Notes under the pieces: generated by a model
The model's input: the letters and a program-made list of their open reading frames with translations, nothing else
Database searches by the model: none
Told to the model about the DNA's origin: nothing
Position numbers and translations under genes: made by a program
DNA from: Bacteroidaceae bacterium
GTDB taxonomy: Bacteria > Bacteroidota > Bacteroidia > Bacteroidales > Bacteroidaceae
DNA length: 61,027 nucleotides
NCBI GenBank assembly: GCA_017442185.1
Contig: JAFSAT010000034.1
Location: 1 to 61,027, forward strand
Reading direction: 5' to 3'
Part shown: piece by piece, positions 9,204 to 18,766 of the stretch
How the letters are laid out: each line of letters begins with the position of its first letter
Numbering within the stretch: position 1 is the first letter of the stretch

Positions 9204-9809
9204 ATGGCAAGATATATAGGACCTAAAAGTAAGATTGCACGTAAGTTCGGCGAGCCTATCTTCGGACCCGATAAGGTACTCTCAAAGAAGAACTATGCTC
9301 CGGGTATGCATGGAAACAACCGCCGTCGCAAAAGTTCTGAGTACGGTATAATGTTGGCTGAAAAGCAGAAAGCCAAGTATACTTACGGTGTGCTTGAAAA
9401 ACAGTTCCGTAACATGTTCGAGAAGGCCGATTCTGCACCCGGTATTACCGGTGAGGTGCTGCTTCAGTCTCTTGAGTCACGTCTCGACAATATTGTTTAC
9501 CGTTTAGGCGTAGCTCCCACACGTGCCGCTGCACGTCAGTTGGTGAGCCACTGTCACATTGTTGTTGACGGTAAGGTATGTAACGTTCCTTCGCGTCACA
9601 TCAAACCCGGACAGATTGTCGGTGTTCGTGAGCGTTCAAAGTCACTCGAGGTTATCCAGAATTCTCTGGCCGGTCTCAACCATAGCAAGTATTCATGGCT
9701 TGAGTGGGACGAGTCGGCAATGGCAGGTAAATTCTTGAATGTGCCCGAGCGTGCCGAGATTCCTGAGAACATCAAGGAGCAGTTAATCGTTGAGTTGTAC
9801 AGCAAATAA
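9204..9809 (+). CDS. rpsD: 30S ribosomal protein S4
   Basis: S4 nucleates assembly of the 16S 5' domain and in E. coli represses the alpha operon. The 201-residue product begins [20 protein letters not shown]. It has the S4 RNA-binding domain around residues 90-160 ([27 protein letters not shown]). No zinc-binding Cys cluster is seen at the N terminus. Its placement just before rpoA is the usual one. Confidence 0.98.
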   Translation: MARYIGPKSKIARKFGEPIFGPDKVLSKKNYAPGMHGNNRRRKSSEYGIMLAEKQKAKYTYGVLEKQFRNMFEKADSAPGITGEVLLQSLESRLDNIVYRLGVAPTRAAARQLVSHCHIVVDGKVCNVPSRHIKPGQIVGVRERSKSLEVIQNSLAGLNHSKYSWLEWDESAMAGKFLNVPERAEIPENIKEQLIVELYSK

Positions 9810-9818
9810 TAGATTATA

Positions 9819-10811
9819 ATGGCGATATTAACATTTCAAAAACCTGATAAAGTAGTGATGCTGGAGGCGAATGACTTCTTCGGTAAGTTTGAATTCCGTC
9901 CCCTTGAGCCCGGTTTTGCAACTACCGTAGGTAACGCGCTTCGTCGCATCCTTCTCTCTTCACTTGAGGGCTTTGCCATCTGCACAATAAAGATTGCAGG
10001 TGTTGAACATGAATTTGCAACAGTACCCGGAGTTAAGGAGGATGTAACCAACATCATATTGAATTTGAAGAAGGTTCGATTCAAGAGAATCGTAGAAGAA
10101 TTCGAAACCGAGAAAGTCACCATCAATGTTGAGAATACCGAAGTATTCACAGCAGGTGAGATTGGTAAGTATTTGACCGGATTTGAAGTGTTAAATCCCG
10201 AGTTAGTCATTTGCCATCTCGACTCGTCGGCTAAAATGCAGATTGAAATCAACATCAACAAAGGGCGCGGTTATGTTCCCGCTGATGAAAATCGTGAGCT
10301 TTGCACAGAGCCCACGATGATTCCAATCGACTCGATATACACTCCTATTCGTAACGTTATGTACCAGCGTGAGCCTTTCCGCGTAGAGCAGAAGACCGAC
10401 TATGATAAGCTGGTTATAGAGGTTACAACCGACGGTTCCATACACCCGAAGGAGGCGCTTAAAGAGGCTGCTAAAATTCTCATTTACCACTTCATGCTCT
10501 TCTCGGACGAGAAGATAGCCATCGAATCAAGCGATGCCGACGGCAACGAAGAATTTGATGAGGAGGTACTGCACATGCGTCAGCTGCTCAAGAGCAAGCT
10601 GGTAGACCTTAATCTCTCTGTACGTGCTCTCAACTGTTTGAAAGCAGCCGACGTAGAGACACTCGGTCAGTTGGTGCAGTATAATAAAACAGACCTTCTT
10701 AAGTTCCGCAACTTTGGTAAGAAATCGCTCACTGAGCTTGATGATTTGCTCGAGAGTCTGAATCTTTCGTTTGGAACAGATATTTCAAAATACAAATTAG
10801 ATAAAGAATAA
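9819..10811 (+). CDS. rpoA: DNA-directed RNA polymerase subunit alpha
   Basis: The alpha subunit dimerises to nucleate RNA polymerase. The 330-residue product has the alpha-NTD (about 1-235) with the signature [20 protein letters not shown] (residues 29-48). The alpha-CTD (about 255-320) has [16 protein letters not shown] and [17 protein letters not shown]. Length is standard for the phylum. It is followed after 3 bases by rplQ. Confidence 0.98.
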   Translation: MAILTFQKPDKVVMLEANDFFGKFEFRPLEPGFATTVGNALRRILLSSLEGFAICTIKIAGVEHEFATVPGVKEDVTNIILNLKKVRFKRIVEEFETEKVTINVENTEVFTAGEIGKYLTGFEVLNPELVICHLDSSAKMQIEININKGRGYVPADENRELCTEPTMIPIDSIYTPIRNVMYQREPFRVEQKTDYDKLVIEVTTDGSIHPKEALKEAAKILIYHFMLFSDEKIAIESSDADGNEEFDEEVLHMRQLLKSKLVDLNLSVRALNCLKAADVETLGQLVQYNKTDLLKFRNFGKKSLTELDDLLESLNLSFGTDISKYKLDKE

Positions 10812-10814
10812 AAA

Positions 10815-11291
10815 ATGAGACATAAGAAATCTTTCAATCATTTGGGTCGTACTGCATCCCACAGAAAGGCTATGCTTTCTAACATGGCAATCTCTCTGAT
10901 AATGCACAAAAGAATCACTACGACTCTTGCAAAGGCTAAGGAGCTGAAGAAGTTCGTAGAGCCTTTGATAACAAAGTCAAAAGACGACACCACAAACTCT
11001 CGTCGCGTAGTTTTCAGCTATCTTCAGAGCAAAGAGGCTGTTACAGAACTCTTCAAAGAGGTTTCTGTAAAGGTTGCCGAGCGTCCCGGTGGCTATACAC
11101 GTATCATCAAGCTCGGTAATCGTCTTGGTGATGCTGCCGAAATGTGCTTCATTGAGTTGGTAGACTACAACGAGAATATGGCTAAGACTGCTACTAAGAA
11201 GACACGTCGTCGCCGTTCTGCAAAGAAGGCCGACGCGCCCGCAGCAGAAGTTGCAGCTGCAACAGAAGAGACTACACCAACAGCTGAATAA
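10815..11291 (+). CDS. rplQ: 50S ribosomal protein L17 with extended C terminus
   Basis: L17 sits near the tunnel exit. The L17 core (residues 1-120) begins [21 protein letters not shown] and ends [18 protein letters not shown]. It is followed by a basic then Ala/Glu/Thr-rich tail of about 35 residues ([13 protein letters not shown]...TEETTPTAE). Such tails are common in Bacteroidota and account for the 158-residue length. It is the last gene of the ribosomal run, and a strong terminator follows after 24 bases. Confidence 0.97.
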   Translation: MRHKKSFNHLGRTASHRKAMLSNMAISLIMHKRITTTLAKAKELKKFVEPLITKSKDDTTNSRRVVFSYLQSKEAVTELFKEVSVKVAERPGGYTRIIKLGNRLGDAAEMCFIELVDYNENMAKTATKKTRRRRSAKKADAPAAEVAAATEETTPTAE

Positions 11292-11315
11292 AATTTACTT
11301 ACTTAATAGATGGAG

Positions 11316-11347
11316 GAGGGTTACCGTGAGGATAACCCTCTTTTTTT
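11316..11347 (+). terminator. intrinsic terminator of the ribosomal protein operon
   Basis: GAGGGTTA (11316-11323) pairs with TAACCCTC (11333-11340). The stem continues with CC/GG (11324-11325 with 11330-11331) and one bulged A, capped by a GTGA loop of the GNRA type. Seven Ts follow directly (11341-11347). It is placed 24 bases after the rplQ stop. Confidence 0.93.
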
Positions 11348-11390
11348 ATTCTCCTTTTTTTCGTGTAGTTGACGGGGCGCTTATTACACA

Positions 11391-11427
11391 AAAAAGCACC
11401 GCCGTTCAATAATCGAGTGAACGGCGG
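11391..11427 (-). terminator. intrinsic terminator for the minus-strand exported-protein genes
   Basis: CCGCCGTTC (11399-11407) and GAACGGCGG (11419-11427) form a perfect 9-bp stem with an 11-base loop. On the minus strand the stem is followed by TGCTTTTTTG. It therefore ends transcription coming from the gene at 11629-13029 and faces the rplQ terminator. Confidence 0.8.
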
Positions 11428-11628
11428 CGATACAATTATAAGTAGCTGTTTAAATTTACCTCCTTGAAATTTTCATAGCTCTTTTTTAGAAAGTCTTTTC
11501 ATTTTTTAAGCACACATATTCGGCTATGCAGCCCAAAAAAGGAATAACAGGAAAAAACATAAAGGCAAGTAAAACTCGCTCATAATGTTAACACAGAATT
11601 TGAAATAAATTTACATTTGATGTTTTAT
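11428..11628. repeat. gene-free spacer with a copy of the intergenic repeat
   Basis: No gene is seen. Positions 11442-11460 read GTAGCTGTTTAAATTTACC, matching the left part of the repeat at 49775-49820 (GCTGTTTAAATTTCC). The following bases to about 11494 resemble its right half loosely. The remainder is AT-rich and unremarkable. Confidence 0.45.
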
Positions 11629-13029
11629 CTATTGTTCCTTATAATATTTAGCTTCCTTACATTCAAAGATAAATTGGTCGTCAGAGAACAATAGTGGGCC
11701 GTCTATGGCATGAACCACCACAGTAGATACAGCAGCAATATTATTAGTAGGTGAATTTATATTTCTAACCCAATACTCTGTGCAAACCATGTTGTATAGT
11801 CCGTTTTCTTTAATTACTTTACGTTTATTGCCCAATGCATCAGTTACTTTCAGTGAAGATTCAGATGCTTCAACATTTAAACGGTATGTTCGTCCGGTAA
11901 CATTGTAACCCTCATATTCATAACCTCTATTGTCGAGCATTGTTTCTTTTACAAATATATTCTTTGCAGTGTTGTATTTGCCCCCTTGGGTATTTTTATC
12001 AATCATTATTGAGAAGTCCTGAATGTGGTACCTTACAAAGTCGGCCATCACCTCTATTATTTTCAGTGCCGAGTCGCCCACTTCACCCATCTCTGCCAAC
12101 TGTGCATCATACTTCTCTGCTGCCGACAGGTGGTCTAATGTGGGCAATCCTTTTGCAAAGGCCTCTTCCATGGCGGCGTCTGTCGGCGCATATACTGTGT
12201 GGTTGCCTTTGTCGAACAGTAAAGACCTTTTATAGTATTGTGGCTTTGCCTTCTTTAAAGTGCTGAATACCGGTTGGTAATACGATAGGTTGCCCTCTCC
12301 GTCAAACGGTGTAGAAGCATGGTTATTTCCTAAATTCTTATGAATACAGCAGGCTTGCACAATCTCGCTGAATTTGGAAAGTTCCGGCTTATCGGCAAGA
12401 AGCATGTTGACGGGTTTTCGCGAACCCATTATGGGGCCATCCACAACAAGGTAGCGGCAGCCGTTCTCCACAAACGTTTCAATAATCTTCAGGGGCGCAT
12501 TATTCTCCATCTGATACGGACCGTAGATGTTACTGTTTACGTCTACACCGTCTATGCGCACTATCATGTTATTCATGGTTTTATAATAGAGTTGCCCCTC
12601 TACGTAGTCGCCCTTTATTATTATGTTTCTGAGAAGATGCTTCGTACGTTCTCTAAATGCATCGTTAATAGAATTTGTGGTTTTTATCGGTATGTCGCTT
12701 AGCTTCTCCCATCTGTTTGTGCTGCCATTATATTCACATTCGTATATAGCTGCCATCAATTTGCCATAATCATTATACTTAATCTCCCAGATATTTGCCA
12801 ATGTCAGGCTTTTGTATGAACAGGGGTCGATGTACGATAACATTCCATCATTGGTTGGAATTATTATCATTGTTTTAAAGTCCTCGTTGCTTATATATTG
12901 TGTATGGTTTGATACATTGCATAGTAATTCACGCATCACACTCAGTTGTGTATTGTTATCGAGACTTTGTGCAGATGCTAAGGAACAGGTTAGCAGCATC
13001 AGTATTGTATATAAAGATTTTCTAATCAT
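11629..13029 (-). CDS. exported protein with two fasciclin (FAS1) domains
   Basis: The 466-residue product starts at the ATG at 13029, which gives a clean signal peptide (MIRKSLYTILMLLTCSLASA, cleavage before Q21). An upstream in-frame ATG would add 18 residues ahead of the signal. Two FAS1-like repeats are visible. The first has MIIIPTNDGML (54-64), HLLRNIIIKGDY (131-142) and YLVVDGP. The second has HTVYAPTDAAMEEAF (277-291), FVRYHIQDF and the late VVVHAIDGPLL. FAS1 domains mediate adhesion in many phyla. The role here is not known. It is the last gene of a four-gene minus-strand set and has no T9SS-like tail of its own. Confidence 0.75.
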   Translation of the reverse strand: MIRKSLYTILMLLTCSLASAQSLDNNTQLSVMRELLCNVSNHTQYISNEDFKTMIIIPTNDGMLSYIDPCSYKSLTLANIWEIKYNDYGKLMAAIYECEYNGSTNRWEKLSDIPIKTTNSINDAFRERTKHLLRNIIIKGDYVEGQLYYKTMNNMIVRIDGVDVNSNIYGPYQMENNAPLKIIETFVENGCRYLVVDGPIMGSRKPVNMLLADKPELSKFSEIVQACCIHKNLGNNHASTPFDGEGNLSYYQPVFSTLKKAKPQYYKRSLLFDKGNHTVYAPTDAAMEEAFAKGLPTLDHLSAAEKYDAQLAEMGEVGDSALKIIEVMADFVRYHIQDFSIMIDKNTQGGKYNTAKNIFVKETMLDNRGYEYEGYNVTGRTYRLNVEASESSLKVTDALGNKRKVIKENGLYNMVCTEYWVRNINSPTNNIAAVSTVVVHAIDGPLLFSDDQFIFECKEAKYYKEQ

Positions 13030-13102
13030 AATTGTTAATATTTTTGTTTTTTTGCATCCGGCCACTGTATATGTGGGATGCAATATTTTGTTTTACTACA
13101 CT

Positions 13103-14536
13103 CTATTCATCCTCCTTTACAGGGATGATGCGTATTTGCGAAAGGCAGACTGTGTTGTTGTACTCATCAGTTTCTTGCCTGCCGACATTAGATTGAATAT
13201 AAATGTAACTTTCGGGGGTGCCCTTAAATGTATACCTTCCTATATAGAGGGTATCTACACTTTTTGTAATGTCTGTGACAAACCTGCCATCGACATGAGG
13301 TGCCTCATCGGGAGCCTCAAATTCAACCTTGCGATATGCTCCAAGTCTCAGTGAATCGGCTATCTCTCGTTCGAACATCTGCACTCTGAGCTTATTGGGG
13401 CGTGGGTCGTTCGCAATATCGGGGTGTACAAGCACTACATATATATTATACTCCTTGTTGTGCATATATTTGGGAATATTTAAATAAACTCCGGGATTCC
13501 CAGTTCTGCTAAATGGGAGTAACGACAGATAGCTGTTGTAGGGCACTCCTTGCGAGGGGGCACAATAGACGGTAACGGTATCTGCAGAAACTACTCCTTT
13601 TTCTCTTATCGCCCCAATCACGCTGTACTCGATGCCTGCTCCGAAGCCATCCTTGAAACTCATTGCAAAGTCCGCGGGGAATTCTTTTATCAGATGCAGA
13701 TTACCGTCGACACATTCTATGGTCTTGTATATGCATTTTTTGAGGAATTTTGCTCTCTCTTCGCCCGACATTGAATTGATAAGGAAGCTCACATCCTGCT
13801 GTGCTCCGCACAAAAGGTCTAATGACGGCTCGGCGTAGTCCAAAAGCGAATGGAGCGCCTTTTGTTGTATTACAATGCTGTCGCCGAGCAGCAAGTGTCC
13901 CTCCATGCCCTCTTCACTGTCGAGTGCCGCAGCCTTGGTTCTCAACGTTGTAAAGGACTTTTCACCACCATACATCACAAATCCGTTTGTCAGTTTTATG
14001 AAAGGGCGCACATAATAGGTTGTGACATAATCGAGATTATTCAGAACTAACGAGCAATCGGCAGGTTTGCTTTTACTTACGTACATCGTGTAACACCCTT
14101 CGCCATATTTGTTAAAGAATTCGGAAATGTCAAAAGTACCATTGTTATTTCTCATTGAGAATTCCGATACAGTGGGCCTGGGAGCTTTGGATATGCAGCA
14201 ACCGAATTCATTTACCGGAAGCTCAGCAGCATCTTTGCTGAAACTGAGTGAAAAGTTCGCTCTATATTCGGTTACCGAGGTTACGTTCATATATACGTCG
14301 CTGTTCTCCTCTTCTGTTGTCTCCCACTCTTGGGTGGTTTCGTTGTATATCTGAACCTTACCCCCACTGCCTACAAACTTGAAAGTGTTGGTGCTGATTG
14401 TGCTTACCTCTATAACCGTGTCTTTACCCTCTGTTGTGCGGAATCCCACTTTGAAGGTTTTTAATGTCGGGTTTTGCGCCGATGCTGCCAAACAAAGAGT
14501 GGTAACAGCCAACGCTATATATTTTTTTATTTTCAT
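13103..14536 (-). CDS. exported protein of unknown function, Fn3-like segment
   Basis: The 477-residue product has a signal peptide (MKIKKYIALAVTTLCLAASA, cleavage before Q21). Residues of about 165-200 (NNLDYVTTYYVRPFIK, YGGEKSFTTL) resemble the end of a fibronectin type III-like strand common in Bacteroidales surface proteins. The C-terminal part (YTFKGTPESYIYIQS...LSQIRIIPV) resembles the end of the upstream neighbour (14549-16087). This suggests a shared beta-sandwich. No catalytic motif is recognised. It lies 12 bases downstream of the 14549-16087 gene and 73 bases upstream of the FAS1 gene. Confidence 0.7.
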   Translation of the reverse strand: MKIKKYIALAVTTLCLAASAQNPTLKTFKVGFRTTEGKDTVIEVSTISTNTFKFVGSGGKVQIYNETTQEWETTEEENSDVYMNVTSVTEYRANFSLSFSKDAAELPVNEFGCCISKAPRPTVSEFSMRNNNGTFDISEFFNKYGEGCYTMYVSKSKPADCSLVLNNLDYVTTYYVRPFIKLTNGFVMYGGEKSFTTLRTKAAALDSEEGMEGHLLLGDSIVIQQKALHSLLDYAEPSLDLLCGAQQDVSFLINSMSGEERAKFLKKCIYKTIECVDGNLHLIKEFPADFAMSFKDGFGAGIEYSVIGAIREKGVVSADTVTVYCAPSQGVPYNSYLSLLPFSRTGNPGVYLNIPKYMHNKEYNIYVVLVHPDIANDPRPNKLRVQMFEREIADSLRLGAYRKVEFEAPDEAPHVDGRFVTDITKSVDTLYIGRYTFKGTPESYIYIQSNVGRQETDEYNNTVCLSQIRIIPVKEDE

Positions 14537-14548
14537 AAATCTTATATT

Positions 14549-16087
14549 TTATAAATTGTCCTCTAAAACTTCTTCATTATCATATACTGTCGGAGGAACA
14601 AGCTCCAAATAATCAAGACAAAGTCCCATTGAGCTATCTTTATATGGAGATTCAGCCCTTTTTATCCTTAAATAGTGGTCGGATTTTCCGTCGGTGTAAA
14701 ATGTTCCGATAATTTTTCTGGGCATGCCGCTGTAATTGTATATTGGCATTTGATTGAAGGTGATAAAGTTTGCAGGGCCTTTCATATATCCATTATTTCG
14801 TAAACACCGCTCATCGTCCATGGCTTGTTCTTTTTCATAAATATCAGAGTATACAAAATCAGTCCAGCCATAATCGGTTACAGGCTCACGAAAATCAACC
14901 ACATCGACAGCCTTGCCATCTATATATAAGACAGCACAATCCGATGCAGCTGTTATTGAGGTTCCCAATCTAAGTTCGTATATCCTGGCCGGTACCGGAG
15001 GCAATTTTATCGTAATATCATAATTGTCGCTTGGTAAAATCTCGTCAATTAAATAGCTCCCCCAATTATAAATTCTGTTTGTTAAAATGTGAAGTGCTGT
15101 GCTGTTATTGAATTCAAAGTTTCTGACATAGCCTGCCTTAAATGAAATTGAAATTGCCGGAGAAATACCTGCGGGTAGAGAATGGCCGCGTGCACTCTCG
15201 CCATCTTTCAGAATGGTCATGAAATCGGGCGACAGGGTGGTGAAATCGAAGCGCAGACGCTCGTTAAGAACAACCTCTTGCGTGTACTTGTCATAAGCAA
15301 CTATATCATCAATGTAATGGTAGGCACCGTTCACACCAAGGTTTACTGTCTTCATTTGTTGGGGACTGAACAGTGTGGTCTTTTTTGTTTCGTCGTATGC
15401 ACGGTGATTCACATAGAGTGAATGGCTGTTTCTGTCAAAAGAAAATTTGATTAGCGAGTGGGGCATCATTGTGGCGTAGTAGTTGGGGATTTCGTAATCC
15501 GGTACGAAGTTTTCTCCTACTATGCCGTTGTCAAAATCTGTCAGGGTATAGTATTTTCCGTAGAAGTCGAGTAGTTGGTAAGATATGAATCTATTCAGAT
15601 AATTGCGTCTGTCGGTTTCGTTTGTTACACCTGCATCCTCGGGATATATGTCAGAGTATATCTCTTTTGCCTTTGCACGCAGCCCGTTCAAGTCTTTGAT
15701 GTTGTGCTTTGCCAGCAGTATGGAGTCGGGGCAGGCAAGGAACGTGAAGTTGAATCGACGCTCCTCGGGAAAAGCTCTGTAATAGCTTCGCTCAATAATT
15801 TTATAGCTGCATGAGTCTTCTACATCCATTATGGAGTATGTGTCGTCTATGCAGAATTTCAACGAGTCCATCATGCCTGTGGCCTTGAGTGCCGATACGT
15901 AGATTGATATGTTGCTGTCTTTCTCCAACAGCAGCGACAATGAACCGGGGTGAACCTTAACCTCGTGGGTTATTTGGGTTATGTTTGACAATGGGATGGC
16001 TTCTTCGCCTATGTGAATGAATTCCTGTGCATAGTGTTGTTGGACGCAGAGGATGGCTATAATTGTTGATAATAGTAATCGTTTCAT
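14549..16087 (-). CDS. exported protein with a FAS1-like region and C-terminal beta-sandwich
   Basis: The 512-residue product has a signal peptide (MKRLLLSTIIAILCVQQHYA, cleavage before Q21). A FAS1-like region spans roughly residues 110-300: FTFLACPDSILLAKH, RFISYQLLDFYGKYYTL, then LRFDFTTLSPDFMTILKDG. The C-terminal part (HYLRIKRAESPYKDSS, LCLDYLELVPP) looks like a carbohydrate- or galactose-binding-type sandwich, by pattern only. Its start codon overlaps the stop of 16084-16581 by four bases (ATGA). The two are probably translationally coupled. Confidence 0.7.
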   Translation of the reverse strand: MKRLLLSTIIAILCVQQHYAQEFIHIGEEAIPLSNITQITHEVKVHPGSLSLLLEKDSNISIYVSALKATGMMDSLKFCIDDTYSIMDVEDSCSYKIIERSYYRAFPEERRFNFTFLACPDSILLAKHNIKDLNGLRAKAKEIYSDIYPEDAGVTNETDRRNYLNRFISYQLLDFYGKYYTLTDFDNGIVGENFVPDYEIPNYYATMMPHSLIKFSFDRNSHSLYVNHRAYDETKKTTLFSPQQMKTVNLGVNGAYHYIDDIVAYDKYTQEVVLNERLRFDFTTLSPDFMTILKDGESARGHSLPAGISPAISISFKAGYVRNFEFNNSTALHILTNRIYNWGSYLIDEILPSDNYDITIKLPPVPARIYELRLGTSITAASDCAVLYIDGKAVDVVDFREPVTDYGWTDFVYSDIYEKEQAMDDERCLRNNGYMKGPANFITFNQMPIYNYSGMPRKIIGTFYTDGKSDHYLRIKRAESPYKDSSMGLCLDYLELVPPTVYDNEEVLEDNL

Positions 16088-16581
16088 CGTTTGAATACTT
16101 TTATGGATTTGCTGTTGTTTACGCTAATTATATATGTGCCACATGGCAGATTGCTGAGCGATATGTGGGCGGTGTTGTCGTCTCTGCTTACATCAAAGGC
16201 CTGTTTGCTCCCCGACAAAGAGTGTATCGTTATCTTGTCGTCGGTCTGCAAACCGCTCACGATAATGGTCTCTTTGTCAAGATATTTGAACGTTATGCCA
16301 GGAAGGCTGCTCTCGTCCTGAACATCGTCGATACCTGTTGCGTTGGTGGCGAAAGTGTAATTGACTACCGATTTAACATCGTATTCGGCTGTGATTTCAT
16401 CAGTCTGCACTTTGACGGTTTTTTCGCTAAGCGACACTTTTGGATGCTTGTTTACCACGTAGTTGACCACACTGCCGTCGGTGAGTGTGATTCTCATGAT
16501 GTAGCTTGCATCATCTGCCATTATGCTTGTGCTTGCACACAAGCAGATAATGGCAGAGATTAACTTCTTGTAGAATTTCAT
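16084..16581 (-). CDS. small exported protein with T9SS type A-like sorting tail
   Basis: The 165-residue product begins at the ATG at 16581 (MKFYKKLISAIICLCASTS...), which places a signal peptide at the N terminus. An upstream in-frame ATG at 16632 would precede it by 17 residues and is less likely. The C-terminal 60 residues (ITIHSLSGSKQAF, then LSNLPCGTYIISVNNSKSIKVFKR spread over 140-165) have the form of a type IX secretion sorting domain. A short beta-rich segment (ITLTDGSVVNYVV) makes up the rest. It is the first gene of the four-gene set, so the whole group is probably exported. Confidence 0.72.
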   Translation of the reverse strand: MKFYKKLISAIICLCASTSIMADDASYIMRITLTDGSVVNYVVNKHPKVSLSEKTVKVQTDEITAEYDVKSVVNYTFATNATGIDDVQDESSLPGITFKYLDKETIIVSGLQTDDKITIHSLSGSKQAFDVSRDDNTAHISLSNLPCGTYIISVNNSKSIKVFKR

Positions 16582-16629
16582 ACCTGTAATATATTTATAT
16601 GTAATTATTGGTTGTTTTTTGAATTTTTG

Positions 16630-16637
16630 CAAATATA
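16630..16637 (-). promoter_or_regulatory. probable -7 promoter element of the FAS1 gene set
   Basis: On the minus strand this reads TATATTTG, matching the Bacteroidota -7 consensus TAnnTTTG, about 48 bases before the start at 16581. No clear TTTG lies 19 bases further upstream, so the call rests on one element. Confidence 0.45.
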
Positions 16638-16811
16638 TGTAAAGAGGCGCAAATTACCCCCTCGATATGTTAAATAGTGTTAACAATATAGCAAATAATA
16701 GATTGCTTTTATTAGGTACAGAGGATTATGCTGTTTGTGTTATTTTATATAAAATAGTGCATTTTGTCGTCTAATTTATATATCTTAGCGACGATTTAAC
16801 ACAACATAGGA

Positions 16812-17477
16812 ATGAAAAGGGTTACTTTGTCATTTGTATTTATTCTTATATTGGCAGGTTGTGCAACGCAGACACAGCAACAGGCGGCAGGCACAATGCT
16901 TGGCATGCAGCTTGGTTCGATGGTTGGAGGTGCTGTGGGCAGTGTGTCGTCGCGCTCTGCTCGCGGACATTTTCTCGGTACGGCCATTGGCGCCGTCACA
17001 GGTGCGGCGCTTGGCAACGCTGTAAATGCTCCCAAGCAGGCTTCGGCCGAGGAGGGTAGAGAGACGGCGGCATCTTCCGACAAAGTGGAGCGCAGACGCG
17101 CCGACATAGAGCAACGCATACAATCGGCTTCGCGTCCCACAGGTGTCAAGGTGGGCAATGCAGTGTTTACGGCCGATGACGGCACTGCGGTGCTCTCTGC
17201 CGGTGGTTACGGACACTTCTCGTTCGACATTATAAATGACGGAGCTTCTGCCGTAGATATCTATCCACTTGTAAAATGCAGCAACAGGAATGTTGAAATT
17301 TCACAAATGACCGCTATTGAGGATTTGGCAGCAGGTGACGGAGTGCGATATACGGTTACGCTCTTTGGCAGTAACAGACTGAAAGACGGCAGTTCCGAGC
17401 TGACAATTTCATTGTCGGTAGACGGTGGAACATATATGTTTTTACACAAACAGATAATATTAACAAAAAAACGATAA
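16812..17477 (+). CDS. lipoprotein with glycine-zipper segment
   Basis: The 221-residue product starts MKRVTLSFVFILILAGCAT, with a lipobox (LAGC) and lipidation Cys at residue 17. Residues of about 27-75 are Gly/Ala-rich with GxxxG spacing (GSMVGGAVGS, GTAIGAVTGAALGNA), a glycine-zipper pattern found in outer-membrane lipoproteins. A helical polar stretch follows, then a beta-rich C-terminal domain (about 115-221) that may be Ig-like. It is 5 bases upstream of the metY-type gene. The function is unknown, and the link to sulfur metabolism may be only co-transcription. Confidence 0.75.
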   Translation: MKRVTLSFVFILILAGCATQTQQQAAGTMLGMQLGSMVGGAVGSVSSRSARGHFLGTAIGAVTGAALGNAVNAPKQASAEEGRETAASSDKVERRRADIEQRIQSASRPTGVKVGNAVFTADDGTAVLSAGGYGHFSFDIINDGASAVDIYPLVKCSNRNVEISQMTAIEDLAAGDGVRYTVTLFGSNRLKDGSSELTISLSVDGGTYMFLHKQIILTKKR

Positions 17478-17482
17478 TCAAA

Positions 17483-18766
17483 ATGCAGAAAAAACTTAAT
17501 CCGGGCACACTGTGTGTGCAAGGGGGCTGGGCGCCCAAGAAGGGTGAGCCGCGTGTGCTTCCAATCTATCAAAGTACGACATTTAAGTATGAGACGAGCG
17601 AGCAGATGGCACGTCTTTTCGATTTAGAGGATTCGGGATATTTTTACTCACGTTTGCAGAATCCCACAGTAGATGCAGTAGGTGTCAAAATTGCCGCCCT
17701 CGAAGGTGGTGTAGGTGCTGTTATGACAGCATCGGGGCAGGCTGCAAATTTCTATGCAATATTCAATATCTGTCAGGCAGGCGACCACTTTGTGTCGGCA
17801 ACTACAATATATGGCGGAACATATAACCTCTTTACCGTTACACTCAAGAAGTTAGGTATTGAGGTGACGCTTGTCGACCCCGATGCGCCGGCCGAAGAGA
17901 TTGAGAAAGCCTTCCGACCGAACACAAAGGCACTTTTTGGCGAGACAATTTCCAACCCCAGCGTAAATGTCCTGGATATTGAAAAATTTGCCGCAATAGC
18001 ACACAAACATGGTGTACCTCTTATTGTAGACAACACCTTTGCCACTCCCATAAACTGTCGTCCCTTTGAGTGGGGAGCGGATATTGTCACACATTCAACC
18101 ACCAAATATATGGATGGACATGCTGTGGCAGTGGGTGGAGTCGTAGTAGACAGTGGTAATTTCGATTGGGAAGCGTATCGAGACAAATATACCGGACTTA
18201 CCGAACCGGATGAATCGTATCATGGACTTACCTACACAAAAACATTCGGCAAGGCTGCATATATCACCAAGATGGTGGCTCAGTTGATGCGCGACCTTGG
18301 CTCGATGATGTCTCCCGAGAATGCTTTTCTGTTGAACTTAGGCCTTGAGACATTGCACCTGCGCATGCCGCGCCATTGTGGAAATGCGCAGCGAGTGGCA
18401 GAATGGTTGCAGAGCCATCCTAAGGTTGCGTGGGTCAACTTCTGCGGATTGCCCGATAGTAAATATCACGCTCTTGCACAGAAATATCTGCCCGACGGAG
18501 CATGCGGTGTGTTGGCTTTCGGTGTTAAAGGAAGCAAGGAGGATGCCATCCGTTTCATGGATAGCCTCGGCTTTATTGCAATAGTTACGCATGTGGCCGA
18601 TGCACGCTCCTGCATACTGCATCCCGCAAGCCACACGCATCGACAACTATCAGATGAACAACTTGTTGAGGCAGGGGTGGCTCCCGACTTAATGCGTCTT
18701 TCTGTGGGAATAGAGGATGTCGAGGATATCATAAACGACCTGTCTCAGGCACTCGACAAGATATGA
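17483..18766 (+). CDS. metY: O-acetylhomoserine sulfhydrylase (Cys/Met metabolism PLP enzyme)
   Basis: This cytosolic PLP enzyme makes homocysteine from O-acetylhomoserine and sulfide. The 427-residue product belongs to the Cys/Met metabolism PLP family. It has YSRLQNPTVDAVGVKIAALE near 55-74, SGQAANF near 84 and VDNTFATP near 182. The PLP-binding lysine is K208 in HSTTKYMDGH. The length and N terminus (KLNPGTLCVQGGW) fit MetY better than cystathionine gamma-synthase. Its stop overlaps the next gene by ATGA (18763-18766). Confidence 0.9.
   Translation: MQKKLNPGTLCVQGGWAPKKGEPRVLPIYQSTTFKYETSEQMARLFDLEDSGYFYSRLQNPTVDAVGVKIAALEGGVGAVMTASGQAANFYAIFNICQAGDHFVSATTIYGGTYNLFTVTLKKLGIEVTLVDPDAPAEEIEKAFRPNTKALFGETISNPSVNVLDIEKFAAIAHKHGVPLIVDNTFATPINCRPFEWGADIVTHSTTKYMDGHAVAVGGVVVDSGNFDWEAYRDKYTGLTEPDESYHGLTYTKTFGKAAYITKMVAQLMRDLGSMMSPENAFLLNLGLETLHLRMPRHCGNAQRVAEWLQSHPKVAWVNFCGLPDSKYHALAQKYLPDGACGVLAFGVKGSKEDAIRFMDSLGFIAIVTHVADARSCILHPASHTHRQLSDEQLVEAGVAPDLMRLSVGIEDVEDIINDLSQALDKI

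Noticed and set aside
16633-17482. A SAM or other sulfur-linked riboswitch for the metY gene
   Set aside because: The spacer before metY is 5 bases, and the spacer before the lipoprotein gene shows no riboswitch-like paired elements.
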